Assembly (NCBI GenBank): GCA_025594325.1
Contig: JANHCV010000003.1
Span: 1,674,001-1,738,000, forward strand
Direction: 5' to 3'
DNA: 64,000 nucleotides
Source of the DNA: Blastocladiella emersonii ATCC 22665
Lineage: Eukaryota; Blastocladiomycota; Blastocladiomycetes; Blastocladiales; Blastocladiaceae
Part shown: positions 44,538 to 56,832 of the stretch, one piece after another
How the letters are laid out: each line of letters starts with the position of its first letter
Position numbering within the stretch: the stretch's first letter is position 1
Notes under the pieces: model-generated
Seen by the model: the letters and a program-made list of their open reading frames with translations, nothing else
Database searches by the model: none
What the model was told of the DNA's origin: nothing
Translations under genes and position numbers: made by a program

Positions 44538-46238
44538 ATGGACTCGATCAAGTCGCTCATGTCGCAGCTCATTTCCGCCATCACCGAGGCCGCGTCGTCG
44601 TCCGACAAGGTATCCGCGCTCCTCGCGACCGCGCAGGCCAAGTCGCAGCAGCTCGGTCCCGGCGGCGCCGTCCTACTCGGCCTCCTCACCCTCTGGCTCC
44701 TCCGCCGCCTCCGCGGCTCGCGCCAGCGCACGCTCAATGGCCTGCCGCTCCCGCCGCAGCCCGCGGGCCAGTGGCCGGTGGTCGGGCACCTGCCGCTGCT
44801 CGGGATGCACGCGCACGACACGCACAAGCTGATGCAGCGGCTCGCGGGCGAGCTCGGGCCCGTGTACATGCTGCAGATGGGGACGGAGCGGGCCGTGGTG
44901 ATCTCGAACGAGGAGCTCGCGCGCGAGGCGCTCATCAAGCGCGGCAAGGCGTACAGCGGCCGGTTCGTGACGCGGCTGTGGTCGCTTGTGACCGAGAACG
45001 GGTCGAACCTCGCCATGGCGCCGTACGGCGACGGGTGGCGGCACACGCGGCGCGTCGCGCACAAGATCCTGACGCCGCTCGCGCTGTCGTCGCTCGACGC
45101 GTCGCTCGAGCGCGAGGCGGTGCGCCTGCTGTCGCACCTGCGCGACACGCCCGAGCTCAACGTGATCCCGCTGTTCCAGCGGTACACGGCCAACGTGATT
45201 TTCTCGAAAGCGCTCGGCCTCTCGTTCGCGTCGCTCGACGACCCGACGCTCACCACCATCATCCAGTGCGCGGCCGACCTGTTCGACGCGGTCGGCGTCG
45301 GCGGCGTCGAGGAGTACCTGGGCAAGAACGGGTGGGCCATGGCGTGGCCCGGGTCCGCCGTGGTGCGGCTGCTCTCGGCGCGCAAGACGCGCCAGGTCGA
45401 CTCGGTCATCGAGCGCTTCTACGTCGGTATCCTCCTCCCGCGCCTGCAGTTCCTCAAGGACCGGCTCGCGCACGAGACGCCCGACCAGCGCGCCGCGCGC
45501 GACCTGTGCTACGCCGAGGAGCTGCTGCTCAACGGCGAGTCGGACGCGGAGCTGGCCATGTCCATGACGCAGATCAAGCAGCTCATGGCGGACCTGCTGA
45601 TCGCGGGGCTCGACACGACCGCGGCCACGCTGTCGTGGCTCGCGCTGCAGCTCGTCAACCACCCGGCCGCGCAGGCCAAGGCGCACGCCGAGCTCGACTT
45701 GCTGCGCGACGCGCACGGCAAGCCGCGGCTGCCGGGGCTCGAGGACATGGATGCGCTGCCGTACACGCGCGCCATCATCAAGGAGGTGCTGCGCGGCGTG
45801 CCCGTGGGCCCGCTCGGCCTGCCGCGCATGACGACCGAGGACACGGAGGTCGGCGGGTACGCGGTGCCGAACGGGACCCAGGTCATCTTCGACATCGTGA
45901 GCATCCACGACAGCATGTACCCGGGCGCCGGGACCGAGTTCAAGCCGGAGCGGTGGCTCGCCGGAGGCAAGGGCGACGCCAAGGCCAACCTCGAGATCCC
46001 CGACGGGCTGTACACGTTCGGCCAGGGCCGCCGGCTGTGCCCCGGGTTCCACCTCGCGTACCGCGAGCTGTTCCTCGTCACGTCGACGATGCTCGCCGCG
46101 TTCGAGCTGCGCAGCGGCGACCCCGAACGCAAGACGCTCCGCATGGACGAGGCGTTTGGGCTCACGGTGCTCCCCAAGCACGGCGTGCCCGTGCAGTTTG
46201 TGCCGCGCGGCAAGGTCGAGTGGGCCGGCAAGGCGTAG
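44538..46238 (+). CDS. Cytochrome P450 monooxygenase
   Basis: Haem-thiolate monooxygenase, ER-anchored; substrate unknown. Intronless, 566 aa, unlike most neighbours. An N-terminal hydrophobic anchor (GGAVLLGLLTLWLLRRLRG) precedes the Pro-rich hinge LPLPPQPAGQWPVVGHLPL. The I-helix is MADLLIAGLDTTAATLSW (AGxDT), the K-helix is IIKEVLRGVP (ExxR), the PERF-type motif is TEFKPERWL, and the haem-binding loop is FTFGQGRRLCPGFHLA-like (FGQGRRLCPGF) with the axial Cys. An unusually long N-terminal segment (~40 residues) lies before the membrane anchor. The C-terminus lacks extra domains. I cannot assign a CYP family. Confidence 0.95.
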   Translation: MDSIKSLMSQLISAITEAASSSDKVSALLATAQAKSQQLGPGGAVLLGLLTLWLLRRLRGSRQRTLNGLPLPPQPAGQWPVVGHLPLLGMHAHDTHKLMQRLAGELGPVYMLQMGTERAVVISNEELAREALIKRGKAYSGRFVTRLWSLVTENGSNLAMAPYGDGWRHTRRVAHKILTPLALSSLDASLEREAVRLLSHLRDTPELNVIPLFQRYTANVIFSKALGLSFASLDDPTLTTIIQCAADLFDAVGVGGVEEYLGKNGWAMAWPGSAVVRLLSARKTRQVDSVIERFYVGILLPRLQFLKDRLAHETPDQRAARDLCYAEELLLNGESDAELAMSMTQIKQLMADLLIAGLDTTAATLSWLALQLVNHPAAQAKAHAELDLLRDAHGKPRLPGLEDMDALPYTRAIIKEVLRGVPVGPLGLPRMTTEDTEVGGYAVPNGTQVIFDIVSIHDSMYPGAGTEFKPERWLAGGKGDAKANLEIPDGLYTFGQGRRLCPGFHLAYRELFLVTSTMLAAFELRSGDPERKTLRMDEAFGLTVLPKHGVPVQFVPRGKVEWAGKA

Positions 46239-46423
46239 GATGGACGGTCGTGAGAAGTGTACATAGTCAGTGGTGTCGTATCCCCATCAAGAGGGAGTAG
46301 TAGCAGTAGCCGTGATTTGTTCCTCACATCCCATCATGTCGGATCGGCAGCGGCGTGGCAAAAACGAGACTAGTATGTTGATGATGTGAGGTGAGAAACA
46401 GACGACGAGCGGACGCAACCGGT

Positions 46424-47258
46424 CTAGGCCGATGGCTGAGCAGCACCGGCACCCGCGGCCGCCTCCATGTCCTTGACGCGCTGGCCGAGCAGAGCCGCGA
46501 GCGAGGACTGGTTCTGGCCGAGGATACTGGCGATGCGCTGGGCGGGGGCGCCGAGGACGGCGACGAGCTCGGCGCGCAGCTGGCCCATATTGGGGAGCGT
46601 CGAAAAGTGCTGCACGGCGTCGGGCGCGTAATAGGTGCCGTTGAGCACGGCGCCCGTGATCTGCACCTTCTTGAACTTGGTCACGGCGGCGAGGATGTCG
46701 GCGACGGTCGCGGGCTCGACGGACTGCGACTTCGGGTACCGCAGGAAGCCGGACGGCGCGGGCTTCGCAGCCTTGGCGGGCGCGGGGAGGGCATAGAAGG
46801 CGGCGTTCTGGCCGGTGAGGTCGGGCGCGAGACGCGCCGACTCGACGCCATGGTTGCGGGCGGCGACGCTGAAGGTGCCGTTGGCAATGGACTTGACGCC
46901 GACGCGGTGGGCCTTGAGGGCGAGGCGCAGGGCGCCCCACTCCTTTTCGCTCATGTTGGGGGCGCGCGCGACGACGAGCGCGGGCGAGTTGAGCAGCGTG
47001 TACTTGTACTCCTTGACCAGCATCTGCTTCTTGACCGGGTACTTGCGCTTCCCCGCGGGCACGGGGCAGATCACTGCGCGACGGGAGGGGAGGTGTGAGG
47101 GAGGGGGTGGGAGGGCGATCGAGATCCCGGTGATGCGTACGGGTACGCCGGGGCATGGCGAGAGCGGCGGGCGTGGTCGCAAAGGCCTTGGGGGCCACGG
47201 CCGAGCGGAGGCCGGCGCCCAGCAGGGTCGAGGACGACGAGAAGAGGGACCGGTTCAT
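46424..47258 (-). CDS. Mitochondrial ribosomal protein uL10m (MRPL11-like)
   Basis: L10-family protein of the mitochondrial large subunit stalk. Exons 47258-47141 and 47073-46424 give 255 aa. The N-terminus MNRSLFSSSSTLLGAGLRSA with further Arg and no acids is a mitochondrial presequence. The L10 domain follows: KYPVKKQMLVKEYKYTLLNS, ALVVARAPNMSEKEWGALR, HRVGVKSIANGTF and PNMGQLRAELVAVLGAPAQR. The 67-nt intron uses a GTACGC donor (a second possible donor 6 nt upstream would change two residues). A shorter helical C-terminus than cytosolic P0 supports the organellar form. Confidence 0.85.
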
Positions 47259-47909
47259 GGCGGGGTCGCGCGTTGCCGAGAGTCGTCGAGGATCAGCGGC
47301 CGCACAGGGCAAGATACATGGGTTCTGGGTCGCGGGTTGGCCATGGTGATCGCGGCGGGCAGCAAGAAGCTCGCTCGCAGAGGCAGAGACGGGAAAACCG
47401 TTGGCATCACATGCGGCGGCGTGACCGCGGTTTTCAGCCCGTCACCTGGCCACGGCGCACGCTGATTGGCCGGCGTGAGCCACATTTTCATTTACGGCGC
47501 GGGTTCCCGAAAATCAAGGCCAGCCACGCTGTGGTGGCGCGACCGCGCGACAAGGAAGCGGTTGACGGCGCCGGTCGCCGACCATGTTGCCTTCCTCCCC
47601 TCTCCCTGCCTCCCTGACTCTGCCCGCTGACGCATCGACGCTCATACCCGCACTCGTTTGCAGCATCGCATCGCATCGCATCGCACCACTTTCGCCGCCG
47701 CTGCCGCCGCCGCCCGCAACTCCTGCCGGCAGGCGCCGCCACCGACCACCACCACCTCGCTCGCTCGCGACCGACTCCCCCCGCACCGCTCCGCGCTCGA
47801 GCCCCGCAGAGCACTCGTCCTCTGCGGGCCCGTCTCGCGCACCCGCGACCTCCTCCGCCTCCATTCTCCTCGAATCGAGTCGAGTAGTAGAGCTCTCCGC
47901 ACCCGCGAG
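47259..47909. other. Promoter region between uL10m and the chitin synthase leader
   Basis: 650 bp with no supported gene. An (ATCGC)n run of four copies lies near 47,667-47,690. A pyrimidine-rich stretch precedes the putative 5' UTR intron donor at 47910. Confidence 0.5.
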
Positions 47910-48526
47910 GTAAGCTGTTTCTCTGCCCCTCTCCACCCCTCCCCTCTCATCCTCCATGCATCGACATCAACATCGGCATCGGCCCTCGCGTGTGCGTGGC
48001 GACGATGGCGTGACGGCAGGGCTTCATGCAGCTGCTCGCCGTTGCGATGCAGCGGTGGCGCACGCTCGGCCGTGTCCCCACCTCGCACGCACGAAAGCAA
48101 GCAACGTAATCTGCACACGTTGCTGGCCGTTCGCAATCGCCCGCTCGCTCACTTGGTCGTTCGGCCAACCCTATACGGCCTGCCGGACCGAATCCGAGCG
48201 CTACGGCCGCCTGCCGCCTCGGGCCGCTGGCCATGTCTCAGACGGCGACCCAGGTGGACCGCGCGACCTGAGACGTGGCGGGCCTGCCCGTAACGCATCG
48301 CGGTCTGTGCCCTACCCGTGCCATGGCTGCCCGATACGGAACAGGGCATGGCGACGGGCGGCGACAGGCGTGCGCTGATCGGTGATGGGAGACGGCGCGC
48401 GGGCCAGCCGACCGGCCGCCGACCGGCCGCCGACCTTCCCGAATCCGCTCTCCTCTCCGCCCCACCCCATCGCACTCTATTTCATCGGCGGCGAACTAAC
48501 GCTCTCTCCTCGCTCGTCTCCACCAG
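47910..48526 (+). other. Putative 617-nt 5' UTR intron of the chitin synthase gene
   Basis: Donor CGAG|GTAAGC at 47910, ACTAAC branch near 48495-48500 and acceptor CACCAG at 48526, followed ~50 nt later by the start codon. All three signals fit local consensus, but the length is ten times the usual intron. Transcript data would be needed to confirm it. Confidence 0.45.
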
Positions 48527-48575
48527 ACTCTCTCGCTCGCTCATCGCGCCGTAACCACACCCGACAACCACCACC

Positions 48576-51500
48576 ATGGGCAAGGCCCGCAAGAAGGGCG
48601 CCGCGCCCGCGGTGCCGGACCTGGTCCGCATCGAGGCCGCCGAGCCCATTGCCGTGGCCGTGCACGAGGCCCTGCGCGTCGCCGACGCCAAGGCGCCCGC
48701 CTACCACTACGGCTACCGCGCGAACGCCTCGCAGGACTCGCTGTTCGACGACGCGGGCGTGCTCGACGCCCTCGACGACGCCGACGCCGCCATCGCCGCC
48801 ACCCTCTACGGCGGCTACAACGCCTCGCAGATGTACACGTGGCTCGGCGCCGCCGCCATGGTCGGCGTCACCCCGCCCACGGCCTCGTCCACCATCCTCG
48901 CCGAGCTCACCTCGGACGCCGCCAAGGACCGCTGGTACAAAATGTACAAGAACATGCGCCCCGAGCCGCTCCCCTCGGCCATCGAGGCCGCCAAGGCCGC
49001 TGGCCGTAACCCGCCACCGCCCCGCGACGTCGTCCCGCACGCCTTCGCCATGGCCAACTCGCTCTACTTTCACCTGCGCCGCAGTGGCGTTGACCAGTCG
49101 CTGATCCTTCGGTACGCTCTTCTCACTGGTCGATCTGCCAGGAACCGCGAGCTAACCGACACGCACCTGCCGACAGAGGCGAGAACGGATCCGGCAAGAC
49201 CCTCCAGGCCGACCTGATCCTGCAGCAGCTGTGCAACATCTCGGGCAACTCGAAGCGCGACGAGCGCGTGCACCGCCGCGTCCTCGCCGCCCAGACCGTC
49301 CTCAACGCCTTCGGTTGCGCCAAGACCACCTCGGGCGCCGACTCGTCCCGGTTCGGGTCGTACCACGAGGTGCAGTTCAACGAGCGCGGCAAGCTCGTCG
49401 GCATGCAGCTCATCGCGTACGGGCTCGAGCGCAACCGCGTGCTGCGCCAGCGGCTCTCGGAGCGCAACTACCACGCCTTCTACTACCTGCTCGCGGGCGC
49501 CGACCCGGAGCTGCGCCAGGAGCTCGGCCTCAACGGCGCCGTGTTCCCGTACCTTAGTTTCGGCGCCAGTATGCCCGTGCAGGGCGTCGACGACGCCGGC
49601 CGGTTCGCCGCGCTCCAGGACGCGATGCGCGCCGTCGGCATCTCCAAGCGCAACCAGTACCAGATCTGGAAGCTGCTGGCCGCCGTACTCCACCTCGGCA
49701 ACATCCGGTTCGCCGTCGACAAGTTCAACGAGCAGGAGTCGTGCGTCGTGGCCAACCCGGACGCGCTCCAGTTCGTCGCCGGCCTGCTCGAGGTCGACCC
49801 CGACTTCCTCGCCAACGCACTCACGTCCAAGACGGCGCTCGTCGGCCGCGACCTCGTCACCCAGCTCCTCACCGTCGAGCTCGCCAACGACCACCGCGAC
49901 GCCCTCGCCAAGGTCCTCTACACGGTCCTCTTCACCTGGCTCATCGAGCAGATGAACAAGAAGCTCTCGGTCGAGGACGACATGGCCAATTTCATCGCCC
50001 TCGTCGACTTCCCCTCGGCCCCGGCCCCCGCCGCCTCCGCCGACAACGACACGTCCACGCGCGCCGGCGCCAAGGCTGCCGCCGCGGCGGCCGCCGCCGA
50101 GGCCTCGGCCGACGTGTCCAAGGTCGCCTTCGCGTACGCCAACGAGCGCATCGACGCCTTCGTCAACAAGCGCGTGTTCGAGTACGGCAACGCCGAGCTG
50201 CGCCAGGAGGGCATGGTCGTCCACGACACCAAGTACCCGAAGCCGGCCGCCGCCGAGAAGGCGTTCCTCGCCGCGGCCACGGCCGCCGCTGCTGCCGAGA
50301 CGGACGCGTTCCCCGGCGACTTCATCAACCTGTTCCGCGGCGGCAACGGCCAGGGCGGGTCCCGCGCGCCGCTGTTCCACGAGCTCTTCTCCGAGTCGAT
50401 CATCTCCATGGAGGCGTTCGAGAAGAACTCGGCGACCGTCGTCCGCGGCCAGTCGCTCATGCGCCGCAAGCCCAGCATCAAGCGCGCCAACTCGCGCGGC
50501 CGCGCGGGGAGTACCTCGGGCTCGCTCCGCCGTACGGGTTCGTCGGCGACCGCCGTCGGGCCCAACGGGCGCTCGGGTAAGGACGCGAACGGCGGCGTCA
50601 AGCCCGAGTCCGAGGCCGGCGTGTTCATGGAGCAGCTCGACGCGCTCATCGACGCGCTCGAGAACACGCACGCCAAGTTCCTGTTCTGCGTGCGGCCCAA
50701 CGCCGACCACTCGACGTCGTTTGACCTCAAGCTCGTGCGCGCGCAGGTCCACGACCTCCGCCTCGGGCTCGTCCTCGCGCACGTCGTCCGGCGCGGCGGC
50801 GGGTACACGCTGCGGTTCACGCACGCCGCGTTTGTCGAAAAGTACGGCCACCTGTACGACCTGGCCGAGGCCGGCGACGACCCGCGCGCCAAATGCGCGC
50901 TGTTCAAACAGACCAAGGGCATGGCCGACGCCGAAATGCACGTCGGGGCCTCGCTCGTGATCCTGCGCGACGACGCGTGGCTGCACCTCGAGAACGTGGT
51001 GCGCAAGCGCGAGCACGACGCCAAGCGGCGGTCCAAGAAGACGCCGCTCGGGCCCGGCGGGATCCCGCTCGCGCGCGACCGCCCGCTCTTCTCGCCCAAC
51101 GGCGACGCCCGCACCGAGTATTCCGGGGAAAACGACTCGGTGTACTCGGAGGGCGACTTTGGGGATGACGGGTTCGGGTCGGAGTGGGACGGCGACTCCA
51201 TGTACGGCGAGTCGGTCGCCGACGACATGGCGACCAACTACGAGCTCAACGAGCGCAACGTGCGCGCGCACGACGCCATCACGCGCGGCGTCAACGCGGC
51301 GCTCGACCTCAAGAACGAGGGCAACGGCGCCGGGATCGCCGCGTCGCACGCGCCCGACCACGACGACGGCTACGCCATGACGTCCGAGCGCCGCCGCTGG
51401 ATCCGCATCGTGTGGTTCCTGACGTGGTGGATCCCGACCCCGTTCCTGCGGTGGTGCGGCGGCATGCAGCGCGCCGACATCCGCATGGCGTGGCGCGAGA

Positions 51501-54500
51501 AGACGGCCATCTGCATCCTCATCGCCTTCGCGTGCGCCGTCCAGCTCTTCTTCATCATCGGGTTCGGCCGCATCATCTGCCCGCGCCAGAACATCTTCAA
51601 CCTCAATGAGCTCTTCTACAAGAAATCGCAGGACGAGTCGTTTGTCGCCATGTACGGCGCCATCTACGACCTGTCCGACTTCACCAAGGAGGGGTACCAC
51701 TCGTACGACATGCTCAAGGTGTACGCCGGGTACGACGTGACGGCCGGGTTCCCGCGCACGCCCGCCTACTACTGCGAGTACGCGCGCGACGCGGCGCCCG
51801 ACTCGCCGCCCCTGTACACGGAGCGGTCCAACGCCAACGGCACCTTCATCCAGCTGCGGCACCGCGAAATGTACGACCGCGACTCGTTTGGCGCGCAGCG
51901 GCGCGTCGACTGGCGGCTGCGCAGCAACATCAAGGCCATGGTCGGGTGGGACCCGACCGACATCCTCACGCTGTCGTCGGGCGCCTCGTCGGCGGCCAAC
52001 CGCGCCATGTTCTCGATCAAGGGCCGCGTCTACGACCTCCAGCCGTACATCAACTCGAACCTCGGGCTCAAGTTCCTCCCCGGCGATATCGTCACCCTGC
52101 TCCAGCAGAACCGCGGCAAGGACATGACCGAGGTGTCCGAGTTCATGGCGGCGTGGAACTCGAACAAGAAGCTGCGCGACTGCATGAACAATCTGTTCGT
52201 CGTCGGCGTCGTCGACTACCGCAAGTCGGGCCGGTGCATGTTCACCAACTACATCCTGCTCGCCTTCTCCATCATGCTCGCGGCGGTGATCGGCGGCAAG
52301 TTCCTCGCGGCGCTCCAGCTCTCGTCCAGCGGCACCCCCGAGGAGCACGACAAGTTTGTCCTGCTGCAGGTCCCCTGCTACACCGAGGGCGAGGACTCGC
52401 TGCGCCGCACCATCGATTCGCTGTCGACGCTCCGCTACGACGACAAGCGCAAGCTCCTGTTCATTGTGTGCGACGGCAACATCATGGGCTCGGGCAACGA
52501 CCGGCCCACGCCGCGCATCGTGCTCGACATTCTGGGCGTCGACCCGATGCTCGACCCGGAGCCGCTCTCGTTCCAGTCGGTCGGCGACGGCATGAAGCAG
52601 CACAACATGGGCAAGATCTACTCGGGCCTGTACGAGTGCCAGGGCCACCTGGTGCCGTACATTGTCGTGGTCAAGGTCGGGAAACCGTCCGAGGCGTCGC
52701 GCCCGGGCAACCGCGGCAAGCGCGACTCGCAGATGATCCTCATGCGGTTCCTCAACAAGGTCATGTTCGACGCGCCCATGTCGCCGCTCGAGCTCGAGCT
52801 GTACCACCAGATCAAGAACGTGATCGGCGTCAACCCCTCGTTCTACGAGTACGTGCTCATGGTCGACGCCGACACGGTCGTCATGCCCGACTCGCTGTCC
52901 CGCCTCGTCTCGGTCATGATCCGCGATACCTCCGTCATGGGGTGCTGCGGCGAGACCCGCCTGTCCAACGAGAAGGATACCTGGGCCACCATGATCCAGG
53001 TCTACGAGTATTTCATCTCGCACCACCTTGCCAAGGCCTTCGAGTCGCTCTTCGGCTGCGTGACGTGCCTTCCTGGGTACGCGCTCTCGCTCGCCCGCTA
53101 CTGCCGCCCGTTCTTGACTGACCGACCCCCGCTCGCCCGTCGAACAGGTGTTTCTCCATGTACCGCATCCGCTCGCCCAACAAGAACTCGCCGCTGCTCG
53201 TGTCCAACGAGATGATCCACGACTACGGCGACTGCAACGTCGACACGCTGCACAAGAAGAACCTGCTGCACCTCGGCGAGGACCGGTTCCTCACCACGCT
53301 GCTCCTCAAAAACTTCCCCTCGCACCGCACCGTGTTCACGGCCGACGCCAAGTGCGACACGCTGGCGCCCGACCAGTGGGACGTGCTGCTCTCGCAGCGT
53401 CGCCGCTGGATCAACTCGACCATCCACAACCTCGTCGAGCTCCTCAAGATCCGGCAGCTGTGCGGGTTCTGCATCTTCTCCATGCGCTTTATTACGCTTG
53501 TGGATCTCTCGGCAACGCTTATCCAGCCCGCCATCGTCGCGTACCTCGGGTACCTCATCTACCTCATCGTCGACTCGGTCCAGCGCAACGACACCAACAA
53601 CTTCCCCATGATCTCGATCATTCTGCTCGGCGTCATCTACGGCCTGCAGGCCATCATCTTCCTGATCAAGCGCGAGTGGCAGCACGTCGGGTGGATGATC
53701 GTCTACATCTTCGCCATCCCGATCTTCTCGTTCATGATCCCGGTCTACTCGGTACGCGCTCGTCTTTTCGCTGCCCCCGCGCTCGTCCCGCGCTCGTCCC
53801 GCGCTCGCCGCCCCCATTCTTCACCGCCGCTGCTCTTCGCCGCTCCCGCCGTCCCCGCCCTCGCCCTCTCCGCCGTCCCCACATTATTCGCCATCCTCGC
53901 CCACCTCGCCGCCCACCGCCGCATTTTTCTCGCCCGTCCTCGGTCTCGCGACCGGGAGTGACGTCACTGTGGCGCGTGTGAGTCACTGGTCGGGGTGACT
54001 TGAACTCCGCGAACTTGTCACTTCTCTCGACTCCCCCGACCTCCCCTCGCACGCTACTAACACTCTACTACCCTCCCGTATAGTTCTGGAAGCAGGATGA
54101 CGTCAGTTGGGGGAGCACTCGCATTGTCGCCGGCGAGAATGGCAAGAAAGTGGCGGTCGCGGCCGAGGTGGCCGAGAAGTTCGACCTCGCAGTCATTCCG
54201 CACCGCACCTGGTCCGAGCACGAGGCCGAGATGATGATGGGCATGGAGCACGCCATCGACGAGTTTGGCAACGAGCTGTCGCCGCGCGACATGCACCAGC
54301 AGCAGTACGCCGGCTCCATGTACGACGACCCGCTCGGTTCGGCCGCCATGAAGATGGCCATGGCCATCCCGCTGCCCGCCGACGACATGCGCAGCGAGCG
54401 GTCCGGCTACTCGTACCGCGGCACGCCGGCTTCCGCATCGCTCGGGTTCGGCGGTCCGTCGCCCGTCGGCATGGGCGGCATGGGCGCCGTCGACCTCAAG

Positions 54501-54815
54501 CGGTCCAACTCGGCGCATACGGCCATCTCGGCCTTCTCGGTCGGCCAGTACTACGGCGGCCCGACCACGCCGTCGCCGCTCCCGTCCATCCCGGCCGCCT
54601 ACGGCGGGCCATCACCGCTCGGCGGCATGGCCGGGTTCCCCACGGACGAGGAGATTTACCACGAGGTCCGCCGCATCCTGTCGACGGCCGACCTCATGAC
54701 CATCACCAAGAAGGCCGTCCGCGACGAGCTCTCGGCGCTCTTCAACGTCGACCTGTCCCCGCGCCGCGACTTTATCAACCAGTGCATCAACGAGATCCTC
54801 GCCAACGGGATCTAA
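48576..54815 (+). CDS. Chitin synthase with N-terminal myosin-like motor (class V/VII)
   Basis: Plasma-membrane glycosyltransferase that polymerises UDP-GlcNAc into chitin. Exons 48576-49111, 49177-53076, 53148-53751 and 54084-54815 give 1,923 aa. Residues ~1-700 form a myosin motor-like domain: P-loop RGENGSGKTLQADLIL (~179), switch I-like GADSSRFGSYHEVQF, and a degenerate switch II (FIALVDFPS). Two membrane helices (WFLTWWIPTPFLRWCGG, ICILIAFACAVQLFFIIGF) and a cytochrome b5-like region (YKKSQDESFVAMYGAIYDLS) follow. The catalytic domain has LMVDADTVVMPDSL, LPGCFSMYRIRSP, LHLGEDRFLTTLLLKNF and LLSQRRRWINST, then several membrane helices. A DEK_C-like domain closes the protein (TDEEIYHEVRRILSTADL). 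The first intron cuts the P-loop entry. The last intron (53752-54083) is 332 nt, and its retention would add ~70 residues and truncate the enzyme. The start has a strong context (CACCACCATGG). Confidence 0.96.
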
Positions 54816-54979
54816 GGTCGAGCGCGCGCCTCTCTCACACCACCACACCCCCCTCCCCCCTCACACCTGTATTCTTTCCTCCCTTATCCCACTCTTTTTG
54901 TTCTTGTCATCGCACTCCTTTTATGTCCATTAGATCCACATTTTTTCCTCACCCGCTTCGCGTCGTGCCTTGAATGTGT

Positions 54980-56640
54980 GACTCGAGCGACGTGGCGCTT
55001 TTGGCGCAACGCGTTCACTGAACCGGAGTCAAGTGCGCCCGCCGCGCCCGCACCCGACTCCCGCTCCCTCCCCGCGGCCGATGAAGCGATAGAGCTAGCA
55101 ATGTATAGAGCGACTCGGCAGGCGATCGTGCACGCAGTTTCGGTACGCACACTAACTCTGCGCTCTCAGCTGCGGGCTAACGCCACGACCACCGTAGTCG
55201 CGGAACTGGCGCTTCGGGGTGCACCCAGGGTTCAGTTTGCCTCAGCAATGGAACCACGGCTACATGGCCGCGCTCGCTGTGTCCGCTGCTGAGCCCGCCA
55301 CCGACGGCAAGGTGCTCGGCCACGTTCAACAAGGCCGTCAACCGCCTGCTCGACCGGTACCGCGTCAACGACAGCACGCGCCAGTCCGCGCTCCAGTTCA
55401 ACGCCGGGTGCATCACCAACACCAACGCGCAGATTCAGGCCATTGAGTCTTCGCCCGCCTACGCGCGGATCGGTACGATTCCTTTCTCCTTTGCACAGTC
55501 CCCGCTTGATGCTGACTCGACCGATTTTCTAGCGCCATTGCGCCACGCCCTCTTCCTCGCCGCCAACCGCCGCGCGCACGCTGGCGATTACCGTTTGGTG
55601 TTTCGGGTCGACGGTGGGCGCTCGTTCAACGTCGTGACCCGGCGCATGGCGCGAGTTCCAACCCCGGCTGACCTGCCTCAAGCACTTCAAATTTGACTGC
55701 AAGCGGTGCGAGTCCCCCTGGTGCGAGGCGGCGGCCATGCCTTCAAGACCCGCGCGATTAGGAAGCACGAAGGATTGCTACACCGCAACCCCCCGTGCTC
55801 TCTTCTTCACTGCGCCAGAGACCTTTGCACGACACGCTCGCGTCGACCGGTAACCGCTGGCACCGCGGCGCTCGCGCTTCACGCTCTCCACTCTGCCTCG
55901 AGTCGACGGGACCGGTCCGTGTCCGTTCGCCCGCGCCGGCTGCGCGGCCGCCGCCGTCGTCCCCACCATCTCCAACTCGTTCCCCTCCTGATCGACATGC
56001 TCATTCGCTCGCTTCGGCGACCTCTTCCCGTCCTTTGACGACGCACAACCCTGCCCTCGCACGCTCGCGGGCCGCGCCTTTGAACAGTGCGTCGGGCGAC
56101 GGACGGGAAGGGGGCTGCCGCTCGCGCTGCGCTAGTCCGCATGATCAGGAAGTGATACGGGGGACGGTGCGGGCCGGCCGGCTTGCAAGGCCACGGGCGC
56201 GTGCGAGCGGATGCGGACCCTCTCGACGACTCGCGGATTGGTGGTGGATGGGCGTAACCAGGCCGTGGTGCACGTCCAAGGTAAAGATCGGGTCGGGATG
56301 GACGACGACGCGTTCTTGTGTTGAGCAAATAGCAAGCAAATTGTGCGTGTATGATTCAAACCTGAAGAGGGTGGTGCTGAGTGACCGTCGGCGGCTCGAT
56401 GGGCAAGGCGGCAGGGGCCGTCGCGTCGCACCAGCGGCAGCACACCTGGACGACGTGGTCCGCACTGCCAAAATCCATTCGTTGCATCGAGTCCATGAGC
56501 GCAAAGCGGTGCGTGGTAAGGCTTCATGAGAGACAGCTCGGGAGCGAGCGGAACTCGACCGCGACGACGCGGCTGGCAGATAGCCTCGCTTTCACTCTGT
56601 CTCCGCCCGCTCACGTGTTTTCTAGACGCGTGAGGTCGGA
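54980..56640 (+). repeat. Left arm of a large inverted duplication
   Basis: The 1,661-bp arm is repeated in inverse orientation at 56833-58703. From 55529 to 56640 the two arms appear identical, because overlapping frames in several phases translate identically. Towards the outer end they differ at scattered bases, and the left arm lacks ~210 bp (27 bp here versus ~237 bp in the right arm, around 55,290-55,317). Confidence 0.95.
55101..55853 (+). pseudogene. Left copy of an unknown gene in the inverted duplication, internally deleted
   Basis: I do not recognise the product. ATG at 55101 (MYRATRQAIVHAVS), intron 55143-55197, then SRNWRFGVHPGFSLPQQWNH and GYMAALAVSA. Here ~210 bp present in the other copy are missing, and the frame no longer leads in phase to the next block (ATFNKAVNRLLDRYRVND, QFNAGCITNTNAQIQAIESS). 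An intron with GTACGA donor follows at about 55,474, then LRHALFLAANRRAHAGDYRL, then a Cys-rich block HFKFDCKRCESPWCEAAA suggestive of a zinc site, ending at TAA 55851-55853. Exon calls beyond the first two are tentative. The deletion makes this copy likely non-functional. Confidence 0.45.
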
Positions 56641-56832
56641 GCGAGGTCTGTCGCGGTATGCCCCTTTGAACGATGCATGCTTTGGTTGCACAGGACGTCA
56701 TAGACATGGCGACAAACGGTCGAACCTTCTAGCTGGAGTACCTTCACCTAGCGTGAAGCTCTTCGCTCACCCGCGCCCTGGCTGAGCTTCTCTCATCAAT
56801 GGAAGGTCACGGAGACTCGCAGCAAGTCAGGG

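Noticed and set aside
44492-46300. Alternative + frame of ~600 codons over the P450
   Set aside because: Arg/Ala-rich out-of-frame reading; the 44538 frame has all P450 motifs.
49070-53026. Antisense open frame of ~1,318 codons
   Set aside because: It lies exactly opposite the chitin synthase exon. GC-rich third positions leave the complementary frame open, and its translation is rich in Val, Arg, Asp and Gly with no domain.
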